The translations under genes were made by a program, and so were the position numbers. Positions 10,535-18,077 of a DNA stretch of 64,000 nucleotides are shown in pieces. The notes under the pieces were generated by a model that had not been told where the DNA came from, did not search any database, and was given only the letters and a program-made list of their open reading frames with translations. Each line of letters begins with the position of its first letter. The stretch's first letter is position 1. This stretch comes from Pseudomonadota bacterium (lineage in GTDB: Bacteria; Pseudomonadota; Gammaproteobacteria; Steroidobacterales; Steroidobacteraceae): assembly GCA_018241425.1 (NCBI GenBank), contig JAFEDU010000002.1, positions 868,001 through 932,000 on the forward strand, written 5' to 3'.

Positions 10535-10562
10535 TTGCAGTGCAGCGTTCGTGCGTTATAGT
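10535..10562 (+). promoter_or_regulatory. Sigma-70-like promoter for the DUF1249 gene
   Basis: TTGCAG (10535-10540), a 16-nt spacer and TATAGT (10557-10562) match the -35/-10 consensus well. The predicted transcription start, near 10569, falls on the GTG start codon of the next gene. A separate small palindrome, CGCGAA-AAA-TTCGCG (10508-10522), lies just upstream. Confidence 0.5.
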
Positions 10563-10568
10563 CGGGTC

Positions 10569-11048
10569 GTGCTCGTTACAGATACACGGACCGTAGTTTC
10601 CTGGCGTGCGCGACCGCGCAGCTTCGTCGCGCTCATGGGAATGTACGAGAGCAACTACATCCGCCTCGGCTGGCTGGCCGGGGAACTGGCAGCCCTGCAG
10701 GGCGCCTACCGCTCGCGCATCGACGGGGACTGTGACCTCGTTCTCACCGTGACCGAGCGCTCGCCCTATACCAGCACCGTCAACCTCACCTACCTGCTGC
10801 CGGAAGCGGACGGCGATCACAGCTATCCGGACATGCGGGTGCGGATCTACCACGACGCGCACCTGGTCGAGGCCCAGGCCTGGGCGGATGCGCACGCGCA
10901 GCCAATGCTCCAGGCGCTGCGCAGCCACGCAGAGCGTGAACTGGATCAGCGTTGGGCGCGTAACGTGATGTTAAATAAATGGCTGGAATACTGCGTGGAG
11001 CGCGGCCATCGCTTCTCAGCCAGCCAGGGGTCCGGAACCGGCGCGTGA
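10569..11048 (+). CDS. DUF1249 (YqiB-like) protein
   Basis: A soluble protein of about 159 residues. It matches the YqiB/DUF1249 pattern from memory: an N-terminal helix ending in MYESNYIRL, a central MRVRIYHDAHLVEAQA strand segment comparable with the YqiB M-x-V-R-L-Y-H-D-A core, and a C-terminal LNKWLEYCVERGH helix. The family has no assigned biochemical role; in E. coli yqiB sits with cpdA and nudF, neither of which is present here. The GTG at 10569 keeps the whole conserved N-terminus but lies at the predicted transcription start; ATG at 10635 is the alternative. Confidence 0.75.
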   Translation: MLVTDTRTVVSWRARPRSFVALMGMYESNYIRLGWLAGELAALQGAYRSRIDGDCDLVLTVTERSPYTSTVNLTYLLPEADGDHSYPDMRVRIYHDAHLVEAQAWADAHAQPMLQALRSHAERELDQRWARNVMLNKWLEYCVERGHRFSASQGSGTGA

Positions 11049-11076
11049 GGAGGGGCGGCTTACCGCCACACTTCTC

Positions 11077-12144
11077 ATGAAGGCGCTGCGACAACTCGGA
11101 TTTCTCAAGGTCAGCATCCGCCCCGAGCGGCCCGAACCCGATGAAGATCACCGGGTACTGGAGCTATTCCGGAACCGTGCGGAGCTGAAGAAGGCCTACG
11201 GCGGCCTGCAGGACGAGACCTTCCGCCTCAAGGACCTGATCAAGCAGCAGGAGGGCGCCACCCAGCGCGTGCAGGAGATGCTGAGCGCCCTCGAGGGGCG
11301 CCTGGCGGTGGCCGAGACCGCCTACAGCGCCCTGGTGTTCTACCAGCTGCGGCGCCTGTGGCAGAACGGCCGGGAGCTCCTGACGCAGTTCGTCGCGGAC
11401 CTCGCGCGCCAGCAGGAGGAGCGCGAGCGCCGCGTGCACCTGGCCCAGCACAACCGCAGCCAGTTCGAGCGCCGCGCCGAGATCGAGCCGCGCCTCGCCG
11501 AGGCGCAGGCCCGCAACGCCGAGACCGGCACGCAGCTGCAGGCGCTCGAGGCCGAGCGCGCGCGCCTCACCCGCTTCTGGCACTACTTCAAGCGCCGCGC
11601 CCTCGAGAAGCGCGTGCACTACGTGAGCGCGAAGCTCGAGCAGGCGCGCGCGCAGCTCGCGCAGGCCCAGGCCGAGGTCGAGGCGCTCGAGCGCGAGCCG
11701 ACCCCGGAGTTCCCGGGCCTCTCGATCGGCGCGCGCCGTTCCATCAATCTCGCCGTCATCGCCTACGCCGAGGTGTTGTGCCTGCGCGTGGCGAGCCTCA
11801 AGACCCCGCTGATCACCCTGGCACGCGAGGCCACCGCGCAGCGCGAGGCCACCGACAACTACGGCAGTCCCCAGGAGTGCGTGCTGCTCATGGGGCAGAT
11901 CGCGCGCGCGCAGAAGCTGATCGCGGAGCGCCAGGGGCTGGCGGATGAGATCCGGGTGCGCACCGACCGCCTGCAGGCGGTGGCGCGCTACCGCACGCCC
12001 AACGATGGGGCGCCGGTGCAGGATTCGATCGCATTCTCGGAAGGCGACGCGCTGGCGATGCCGGCGGTCGGCGGCGATGCCAAGCGCCTGCCCAATGTCC
12101 TCGCCGAGGACATCTGGGACCTGTTCCGGGTGCTCCTGCGCTAA
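11077..12144 (+). CDS. Unrecognised coiled-coil protein
   Basis: A 355-residue protein with no signal peptide or membrane segment. From about residue 30 to 215 it is dominated by heptad-like Leu/Ala/Glu/Arg/Gln runs (for example around EELLTQFVADLARQQEERER and QARAQLAQAQAEVEALERE), indicating long coiled coils. A less charged part (about 225-300) contains SIGARRSINLAVIAYAEVLCLRV, then a terminal segment ending EDIWDLFRVLLR. It starts 28 nt after the DUF1249 gene on the same strand, so the two are probably one transcript. I recognise no family and assign no function. Confidence 0.8.
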   Translation: MKALRQLGFLKVSIRPERPEPDEDHRVLELFRNRAELKKAYGGLQDETFRLKDLIKQQEGATQRVQEMLSALEGRLAVAETAYSALVFYQLRRLWQNGRELLTQFVADLARQQEERERRVHLAQHNRSQFERRAEIEPRLAEAQARNAETGTQLQALEAERARLTRFWHYFKRRALEKRVHYVSAKLEQARAQLAQAQAEVEALEREPTPEFPGLSIGARRSINLAVIAYAEVLCLRVASLKTPLITLAREATAQREATDNYGSPQECVLLMGQIARAQKLIAERQGLADEIRVRTDRLQAVARYRTPNDGAPVQDSIAFSEGDALAMPAVGGDAKRLPNVLAEDIWDLFRVLLR

Positions 12145-12172
12145 AGACTGCCGGCCCGCGCGAGCCCGCCGC

Positions 12173-14290
12173 TCAGCCGGTGCGTGCGGTCTTGGCCTGG
12201 GCCGGTGCCCCGCGCGTGCCGCTCACCACGTCCGCCATGACCTGGCTGGCCTGCTCGAGCACCACGTCCGTGGTGTCCTTGGCCTTGTCCAGCTCCTCGA
12301 CGTCCTTGTATGGCGTGAGGTTCTTCGCCACGCGCCGCGCGTTCTCGCGGTCCAGGCGCTCCTTGTCGATGCGGGCGCGCTCCTCGCGCCGCACCTTCAG
12401 GTTCAGTGACAGGCTCTTCTGCTCGCGCACCGAGTCCAGGGCTGCGATGTCGGACACCAGCCACTTGTAGTCCGGGTCGTGCTGCGCGCGCAGGTCTTCC
12501 TCGTTCGCGAGCACCGCAGCCGGCGGGGCCTGGCCGGCGAAAGCACTCGCCTTGAACGGCACGCCTGCGATGCGGTCCCAGGGCAGGGCGGACTCCAGCG
12601 CGCTCTCGCCGATCTCCTTGGTGTCGATCGCGGAGGCGAGCGGCACGTCGGGTGCTACGCCGCGGTGCTGGGTGCTCTCCCCGGTGATGCGGTAGAACTT
12701 GCCGATGGTCACGGTGAGCTGGCCATTGGTGGGCTTCGCGCCCTGGCGGTCGAGCGGCATGAGGCTCTGCACGGTGCCCTTGCCGAAGGTAGTCTGGCCG
12801 AGGATCAGGCCGCGATGATAGTCCTGGATCGCGCCGGCGAAAATCTCGGAGGCCGAGGCCGACAGCCGGTCAACCAGCACCGCGAGCGGACCGTCGTAGG
12901 CCGCCTTGGTCTCAGGGTCGTCCAGCACCTCGAGGCGCCCGGAGGTGTCCTTCACCTGCACCACCGGTCCGTGGTCGATGAAGAGCCCGGTGAGCTCGGT
13001 CGCCTCCGGCAGGTAGCCGCCGCCGTCGTTGCGCAGGTCGAGCACCAGGCCGTCGATGTTCTCGCCCTTGAGTTCCTGCAGGAGGCGCGCGACGTCGCGC
13101 GTCGTGCTGCGGTAGTTCTTGTCGCCGCTGTTCTCGGCCTGCACGTCGCGGTAGAAGCCGGGGACGGTAATCACGCCGATCTTGTAGGTGCGGCCGTTGC
13201 GGGCGACGGTCTTCACGTCCTTGTGGGCCGCCTGCGCCTCCAGGGTCACCTGGTTGCGCGTGAACTCGAGCACCTTCTCGGCCGAGCCCGGCGCAGCGCC
13301 CGCGCCCAGGATCTGCAGCCGCACCACCGTGCCGGCCTTGCCGCGGATCAGCTGCACCACGTCGTCCAGGCGCCAGCCGATGACGTCCTGGAAGGCGCCG
13401 TCCTTGCCCTGCGCGACCCCCACGATGCGGTCGTTGATCGTGAGCGTGCCGGCCACGGCCGCGGGGCCGCCCTCGAGCACGTTCATGATCGTCACGTAGT
13501 CATCGATGATCTGCAGCGAGGCACCGATGCCCTCGTAGTTGAGGCTCATCTGGATGCGGTATTCCTCGGAGGAGCGCGGCGAGAAGTAGCTCGAATGCGG
13601 GTCGAAGGCGCGCGCGTAGGCGTTCATCAGGTTCTCGAACACGTCCTCGCCGCTCACCTGATCGACGCGCTTGAGGACCCGCTCGTAGCGCTTCCTGAGG
13701 ATGTCGGACACCTCCGGCCACTGCTTGCCGGTGAGCATCAGCGAGACGGCGTCGTTTTTGACGCGCTTCCTCCACAGCTCGTTCAGTTGCGCCGGGTCGC
13801 TCACCCAGGGCGCCTTGCTGCGGTCGAACTCGAAGCTCTCGTTGACGGTGAAGTCCGGCTCGGTGGCGAGCAGCGAGATCGCGTATTCGATGCGCTCGCG
13901 GTTGCGCTGCTGGAAGCGAGCGAAGATCAGGAACGCGGGGTCGATGTCCCCGGTGCGGATCATGTCGTCGAACAGGAACCGGTAGGCGTTGAAGTCGTTG
14001 ATGTCGCTCTGCAGGAAGTAGCTGCGCTGGCCATCGAGCGACTCGAGGTAACGCTCGTAGATGACCTCGGACATCTTGTCATCGAGGGTGGCGTGGCTGT
14101 AGTGCGCCTCCTCGAGGATGCGGCCCACCTTGCGGGCGGTGGCGCGCTGCGGGTCGGTCGGGGCGATGGCGCCCGGGGGCAGGATCGAGGTGCTCGCCGG
14201 CACCTGCACCGAGCCGGTCAGTACCAGGGCCGCCAGGGCCAGTACGGCAGCGGTGATCCACCCGGAGGAGCGGCGCAGAACTTGAGACAT
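12173..14290 (-). CDS. prc: Tail-specific protease (Prc/Tsp, S41 family)
   Basis: A 705-residue periplasmic serine protease that degrades proteins with non-polar C-termini and ssrA-tagged exports, and helps control cell-wall hydrolases. A signal anchor (about 10-27) starts the protein, followed by the N-terminal helical domain, a PDZ domain (about 250-335) and the S41 protease domain. The active site shows SASASEIF with Ser479 and TTFGKG with Lys504, the 25-residue Ser-Lys spacing of the family. The C-terminal part is rich in charged helices. It is convergent with the upstream coiled-coil gene and divergent from the small membrane protein that follows. Confidence 0.93.
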   Translation of the reverse strand: MSQVLRRSSGWITAAVLALAALVLTGSVQVPASTSILPPGAIAPTDPQRATARKVGRILEEAHYSHATLDDKMSEVIYERYLESLDGQRSYFLQSDINDFNAYRFLFDDMIRTGDIDPAFLIFARFQQRNRERIEYAISLLATEPDFTVNESFEFDRSKAPWVSDPAQLNELWRKRVKNDAVSLMLTGKQWPEVSDILRKRYERVLKRVDQVSGEDVFENLMNAYARAFDPHSSYFSPRSSEEYRIQMSLNYEGIGASLQIIDDYVTIMNVLEGGPAAVAGTLTINDRIVGVAQGKDGAFQDVIGWRLDDVVQLIRGKAGTVVRLQILGAGAAPGSAEKVLEFTRNQVTLEAQAAHKDVKTVARNGRTYKIGVITVPGFYRDVQAENSGDKNYRSTTRDVARLLQELKGENIDGLVLDLRNDGGGYLPEATELTGLFIDHGPVVQVKDTSGRLEVLDDPETKAAYDGPLAVLVDRLSASASEIFAGAIQDYHRGLILGQTTFGKGTVQSLMPLDRQGAKPTNGQLTVTIGKFYRITGESTQHRGVAPDVPLASAIDTKEIGESALESALPWDRIAGVPFKASAFAGQAPPAAVLANEEDLRAQHDPDYKWLVSDIAALDSVREQKSLSLNLKVRREERARIDKERLDRENARRVAKNLTPYKDVEELDKAKDTTDVVLEQASQVMADVVSGTRGAPAQAKTARTG

Positions 14291-14379
14291 CTTCGTAAAG
14301 CTCGCTGGTTCGGTACACTTCGGACTTAGAGCAAGGCTAGGGCCTGCAGTTCGTTTTTAGCAAGTACGGTTCTCACATC

Positions 14380-14667
14380 ATGCGGCCCCTGGGGGCACTC
14401 CTGGCAATTCTTACCGGCTCGGCGGTCGCCCTGACCATCGGCCTGGTCCTGACCCTCATTACGATCCTGTTCCTGCCGGCGGAACAGGCGCGCTTTGCCC
14501 CTGAGCAGGGCACGCTCCTGAAGGCGATCGGGGTCTTCGGCCTGCTTTCGGCGGTGTGCGGGGTCAGCCTGAACGGCGAGCTGCGCGCGCGCGCCTGGCG
14601 CTACTGGGCGCACGCGGCGGCCGCCGTGGCCTTCGCGCTCGCGGTGTACGTCTACTGGCCGAGGTGA
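14380..14667 (+). CDS. Small membrane protein, unknown function
   Basis: A 95-residue protein starting at ATG 14380, with three predicted hydrophobic segments (about 5-33, 48-62 and 74-92) and a charged LNGELRARAWRYW linker before the last. It is divergent from prc and its stop lies one base from that of the next, convergent gene. I recognise no family. Length, composition and clean start support a real gene. Confidence 0.6.
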   Translation: MRPLGALLAILTGSAVALTIGLVLTLITILFLPAEQARFAPEQGTLLKAIGVFGLLSAVCGVSLNGELRARAWRYWAHAAAAVAFALAVYVYWPR

Positions 14668-14668
14668 C

Positions 14669-15004
14669 TTAAGTACGGGCCGGACGCGCCCCGGCGCGCC
14701 ACAGGCGCACGAACAGGCGCAGCAGGAACAGCATCAGCACCGGTCCCAGCGCCACGCCCCAGAAGACCGCCGACCCGTGGGCGAGGCCGACGAAGTAGTC
14801 GCCGAGGAGCGCAAGGGGGCCGCCGTGCGCGTCCTGGCCGTGGGTGTAGGGGCCGAGGATGCGGTTGCCGACCAGCCAGATCAGGAACGGGATGACCACG
14901 AGGCCGAACAGCAGGGCGAGTGCATACCAGGCGAGCGCCCGCGTCCGGGGCGTGAGCGCGCGCCACCGGCCGAAGCCGGACGGGCGGTCCTCGAGTTCAT
15001 CCAT
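14669..15004 (-). CDS. Small two-helix membrane protein, unknown function
   Basis: About 111 residues from ATG at 15002-15004. A charged N-terminus (MDELEDRPSGFGRW) is followed by a hydrophobic segment (about 28-48), a polar loop with HGQDAHGG, and a second hydrophobic segment (about 72-97), ending in an Arg-rich tail. An in-frame GTG at 15037 would add 11 residues. The stop is separated by one base from that of the convergent neighbour. No family recognised. Confidence 0.55.
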   Translation of the reverse strand: MDELEDRPSGFGRWRALTPRTRALAWYALALLFGLVVIPFLIWLVGNRILGPYTHGQDAHGGPLALLGDYFVGLAHGSAVFWGVALGPVLMLFLLRLFVRLWRAGARPART

Positions 15005-15084
15005 GGTCTGGGCTTCGCGACATGTCCGTCCTGACACACTAGCAGGTCGAGCGCCACCGCGCGGGCGCGCATAATAGCCTTCCC

Positions 15085-16059
15085 ATGCAGAAAATCAGAG
15101 CCGCCGTCATCGGCGTAGGCTACCTCGGCCGCTTCCACGCGCAGAAATACGCCCAGTCCGAGCGCTGCCAGCTGATCGGCGTCGCCGATGCGCGCGAGGA
15201 AGCGCGCACCGCCGTGGCGGCCGAGCTCGGCACGCGCGCCTATGCCGACTACCGCGAGCTGCTCGGTCAGGTCGATGCGGTGAGTGTGGTGACACCCACC
15301 CCGCTGCACTTCGCGATCGCGCGTGAGTTCCTCGCCGCGGGCGCCCACGTACTGGTGGAGAAGCCGATCACCGAGACGGCCGCGGAGGCGCGCGAGCTGA
15401 TCGCAATCGCCGGCAAGGCGGGGTGCATTCTCCAGGTCGGGCACCTGGAGCGCTTCAACGCCGCCATCCTGGCCGCCGAGCCGCACCTGAAGTCCCCGCG
15501 CTTCATCGAGTGCCACCGCCTCGCCCCGTACCGCGAGCGCGGCACCGACGTGAACGTGGTGCTCGACCTCATGATCCACGACATCGACATCGTGCAGACG
15601 ATCGTGGGCGCCCCGATCCAGAGCATCGATGCGGTGGGGACGCCGGTGTTCTCTGACGAGATCGACATTGCCAACGCACGCATCCGCTTCGTGAATGGCT
15701 GCGTCGCCAACGCCACCGCCTCGCGCGTGAGCCTGAAGACCGAGCGCAAGCTGCGCATCTTCGAGGACGACGCCTACCTCTCCCTGGACCTGCAGCAGAA
15801 GATCCTCACCCTGATCCGCAAGCGCGCCCCGGGGGATGCGCCCGGGATGCTGCCGGTGCACATCGAGGAACAGAGCCTCGAGCAGGGGGATGCCCTGCGC
15901 GCCGAGATCGATTCCTTCCTCGACTGCATCGCCACCGGCCGCTCGCCGGTGGTCCCGGGGGCTGCCGGGCTTGCGGCCCTGGAGACTGCCACCCGCATCA
16001 CCGAGCAGGTCGAGGCGGGGCTTGCGGCGCGGCGCGCCTCCCTGGCCCAGCCACGCTGA
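15085..16059 (+). CDS. Gfo/Idh/MocA family NAD(P)-dependent oxidoreductase
   Basis: A 324-residue dehydrogenase with an N-terminal Rossmann fold (GVGYLG at 10-15) and the family EKP motif at 92-94, followed by the substrate-binding alpha/beta domain containing GHLERFN and a DLMIHDIDI stretch with the usual catalytic histidine. The GVGYLGRFHAQKYA and GHLERFN wording resembles GnnA-type UDP-GlcNAc 3-dehydrogenases, which act before a transaminase in 2,3-diamino lipid A synthesis. No gnnB or lpx gene is adjacent, so that substrate is only a suggestion. Confidence 0.85.
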   Translation: MQKIRAAVIGVGYLGRFHAQKYAQSERCQLIGVADAREEARTAVAAELGTRAYADYRELLGQVDAVSVVTPTPLHFAIAREFLAAGAHVLVEKPITETAAEARELIAIAGKAGCILQVGHLERFNAAILAAEPHLKSPRFIECHRLAPYRERGTDVNVVLDLMIHDIDIVQTIVGAPIQSIDAVGTPVFSDEIDIANARIRFVNGCVANATASRVSLKTERKLRIFEDDAYLSLDLQQKILTLIRKRAPGDAPGMLPVHIEEQSLEQGDALRAEIDSFLDCIATGRSPVVPGAAGLAALETATRITEQVEAGLAARRASLAQPR

Positions 16060-16323
16060 CGCTCAAGCCCCCGCGGACTGGCGCGGCGTGCGCGCCGGAA
16101 GTACCCGGCGACATCCGCAGACCGAAACGGCCATGGACAGTTCGGGTGCGCGGCAGGCCGCATTCCGCAGTACCGCCTGCCGACCCGACGTCAGTCGACG
16201 CGCCGGCACGTACGCGCTCGGGCATTGCGATAGCCGCCACTCAAAGAGGCGCAGCCGCTGATCCTCTAGAATCGCCCCCGAGGGTCCCCATGTCGGGGGC
16301 GGACGTCGACCCCTGGGGAGCAC
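16060..16323 (+). promoter_or_regulatory. Leader region of the amidase gene with a hairpin
   Basis: This 264-bp stretch carries no convincing gene. Near its end is a TAGAAT (16267-16272) resembling a -10 element, then a perfect 8-bp inverted repeat GCCCCCGA (16274-16281) / TCGGGGGC (16293-16300) with an 11-nt loop. The hairpin would lie at the 5' end of the amidase mRNA, ending 23 nt before its ATG. No clear -35 element is seen and the remainder shows nothing I can name. Confidence 0.35.
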
Positions 16324-17250
16324 ATGAGCACTGAACCGGAGCATCTGAAGCGGCCGCCTCGGCCGGTGACCGTGGCCGCGATCCAGATGGCGGCGGGCTG
16401 GGATGCCAGGGCTAACATCGCGCGCGGCGAGGCCCTGGTGCGCGAGGCGGCGCGCCGCGGCGCGCAGGTCATCCTCCTGCCGGAGCTGTTCGAGACGCCG
16501 TACTTCTGCATCGAGCAGGACGCGCGCCACCTGCACCTGGCGACGACGCTCGAGGACAACGCAGCGGTGCACCACTTCGCGCCCATCGCCCGCGAACTCG
16601 GCGTGGTACTGCCGATCAGCTTCTTCGAGCGCGCCGGCAAGGCGTACTTCAACACCATCGCAATCCTGGACGCGGACGGCAGCAACCTCGGGATCTACCG
16701 CAAGTCACACATCCCGAACGGGCCGGGCTACCAGGAGAAGACCTACTTCTCCCCGGGAGACACGGGGTTCAGGGTGTGGAACACGCGCTACGCGCGTATC
16801 GGAGTCGGGATCTGCTGGGACCAGTGGTTTCCGGAGACCGCGCGCGTCATGGCGCTCCTCGGGGCCGAGCTCTTCTTCTTCCCGACCGCCATCGGCAGCG
16901 AGCCGCCGCCAGCCCCGCCGGTGAACTCGCGCGAGCATTGGCAGCGCACCCAGCAGGGTCATGCGGCGGCAAACCTCACGCCGCTCGTGGCCGCCAACCG
17001 CTACGGCGTGGAGCGCTCGCTGCAGAACCCGGACGGGCTCTTCATCCGCTTCTACGGGTCCTCGTTCATCGCCGATGCCATGGGCGAGAAGGTGGCGGAG
17101 GCCGGCGAGGAGGGGGATGCGGTGCTCACGCACACCTTCGACCTCGAGGCGGTCGAGCGCCTGCGTGACAACTGGTTCGTGTTCCGCGACCGGCGGCCGG
17201 AGCTATACGGTCCCATCGGCACCCTCGACGGGCGCCTGCCTCAGGCCTAG
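16324..17250 (+). CDS. aguB: N-carbamoylputrescine amidase
   Basis: A 308-residue carbon-nitrogen hydrolase that would convert N-carbamoylputrescine to putrescine, CO2 and ammonia, the last step of the agmatine route. The catalytic triad of the nitrilase fold is visible: Glu54 in LLPELFE, Lys127 in YRKSHIP and Cys164 in GICWDQWFPE. The segments HIPNGPGYQEK and NREHWQRTQQGHA are typical of the AguB clade. The agmatine deiminase gene aguA, often adjacent, is not in this window. Confidence 0.88.
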   Translation: MSTEPEHLKRPPRPVTVAAIQMAAGWDARANIARGEALVREAARRGAQVILLPELFETPYFCIEQDARHLHLATTLEDNAAVHHFAPIARELGVVLPISFFERAGKAYFNTIAILDADGSNLGIYRKSHIPNGPGYQEKTYFSPGDTGFRVWNTRYARIGVGICWDQWFPETARVMALLGAELFFFPTAIGSEPPPAPPVNSREHWQRTQQGHAAANLTPLVAANRYGVERSLQNPDGLFIRFYGSSFIADAMGEKVAEAGEEGDAVLTHTFDLEAVERLRDNWFVFRDRRPELYGPIGTLDGRLPQA

Positions 17251-17264
17251 CAGACCGTTCCGTC

Positions 17265-17290
17265 CATTCCCGGCCCTGTGGCCGGGAATG
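17265..17290. terminator. Hairpin between aguB and ssrA
   Basis: CATTCCCGGCC (17265-17275) and GGCCGGGAATG (17280-17290) form an 11-bp perfect stem with a CTGT loop. It lies 15 nt after the aguB stop and 6 nt beyond the 3' end of ssrA on the other strand, so it could end transcription from both sides. No T-run follows on either strand. Confidence 0.55.
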
Positions 17291-17313
17291 AATGGATGGT
17301 GGAGGCGGGGGGA

Positions 17314-17595
17314 CGGAAACATCCACGCCTTTCGGCGCGGTCCGGACTATGCCTTCATCCGCGCGCAGCGGATGCGGAGCGTGTTATCCGCGCGTGCCGT
17401 CACGCGCGGATCCTAGTGCCCACCCCGGCCGTTGCCGGCCTCGGCGGGTCTATGAGTCTCTACAGGGCAGGCCTGAAGTTAGCCTTCTTCCTACCCCTCG
17501 GCGTTGCCATGCAGTCCCGCAGGCGGACGTGCGCCAGGTTTCACCGATGTGAGCCCCGTTGTCATCCGGACCTTGCGGCCCGGCGCGACCCTTTG
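17314..17595 (-). ncRNA. Group I self-splicing intron (IC3-like) in the tmRNA T-loop
   Basis: This 282-nt insert, read on the minus strand, has group I hallmarks closely matching the Azoarcus tRNA-Ile intron. P1: exon CGAU pairs with the internal guide GUCG (17589-17586), leaving a U.G pair at the splice site. P2 is CCGGGCC-GCAA-GGTCCGG. Core segments TCGGTGAAACCT, GCATGGCAACGCCGAG, TGTAGAGACT and GATGAAGGCATAGTCC correspond to the P4-P7 conserved strands. P9 is CGCGCC-GAAA-GGCGTG. The last base is G (17314). The P8 region is enlarged by three hairpins, including an 11-bp one. P7 seems to contain a bulged C. No open frame is present, so no homing endonuclease is encoded. Boundaries rest on restored T-arm pairing and could shift by a base. 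Confidence 0.92.
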
Positions 17596-17809
17596 ATCGA
17601 ACCCCCGTCCGTAAGTCCTAGACTTCAGGATCTACGTACGTAGCTGTCTCTTTGATTCTCGCGCGACGCTACCCGAGCAGCAGGGAAGACGCCTCGCCAG
17701 CGGACAGTGACTCTTAACGCTCCGGCCTGTCGCACGCCGGAGCGCGATCCTGTGAACGCTACCCCTGATTCAGTCGCACAGGCACGCGCTGGTCAGAGGT
17801 CAGCTGCGT

Positions 17810-17842
17810 TTAGGCAGCTAAGGCGTAGTTGTCGTCGTTGGC
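17810..17842 (-). other. tmRNA tag-peptide reading frame
   Basis: Read on the minus strand from the resume codon GCC (17842-17840) to TAA (17812-17810), the frame gives A-N-D-D-N-Y-A-L-A-A. This differs from the E. coli tag ANDENYALAA only by Asp for Glu. The final ALAA is the ClpXP/ClpAP recognition end. Confidence 0.95.
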
Positions 17843-17952
17843 AACTATGATTTGCAGCAGGTATTTACGAGGGATACTGCAGCCTCGGTACGCCCCTGAA
17901 GGTTCGCAACCCACGTCGAAACCGGTCGCCCCCTTCAGATCATCACCTGTAA

Positions 17953-17978
17953 ATAATACCCCATGAACATGCCCTGAA
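17953..17978 (-). promoter_or_regulatory. Probable ssrA promoter
   Basis: On the minus strand a TATTAT -10 box (complement of 17953-17958) lies about 20 nt before the tmRNA 5' end, so transcription would start near 17946 and leave a short leader for RNase P. The -35 position holds only a weak match (CATTCA, 16 nt upstream of the -10 box). Confidence 0.45.
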
Positions 17979-18077
17979 TGCGTGCGAAATGTCGCGTATC
18001 CGCCACGATTGCACTATGCGCATAGGTTTCGGGTATGGTTGCGCCCCCGAACGTGGCCACCAGGGAAGGATCGTGCG

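Larger units (their letters stand above)
17297..17933 (-). ncRNA. ssrA: tmRNA gene interrupted by a group I intron
   Basis: tmRNA rescues stalled ribosomes by acting as tRNA-Ala and then as a template for a degradation tag. The 5' end GGGGGCGACCGGTTTCGACG (from 17933) is the typical tRNA-like start. Acceptor strands GGGGGCG (17933-17927) and CGCCTCC (17307-17301) pair, followed by A and encoded CCA (17299-17297). The tag frame gives ANDDNYALAA. The tRNA-like 3' part is split: GGGGG-TTCGAT ends at 17596 and T-CCCCC-CGCCTCC-ACCA resumes at 17313. Joining the two makes a perfect T arm with loop TTCGATT. Exons of 338 and 17 nt give a mature RNA of about 355 nt, close to the 363 nt of E. coli. The protein partner smpB lies 948 bp away. 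Confidence 0.95.

Noticed and set aside
17278..17643. Short plus-strand frames over ssrA
   Set aside because: They cover the tmRNA and its intron and have no ribosome sites or recognisable sequence; the RNA features explain the region.
17297..17933. Two-piece (permuted) tmRNA as explanation of the split
   Set aside because: In permuted tmRNAs the 3' acceptor piece is encoded upstream of the tag part. Here the order is normal and the insert has group I core motifs and a guide sequence.
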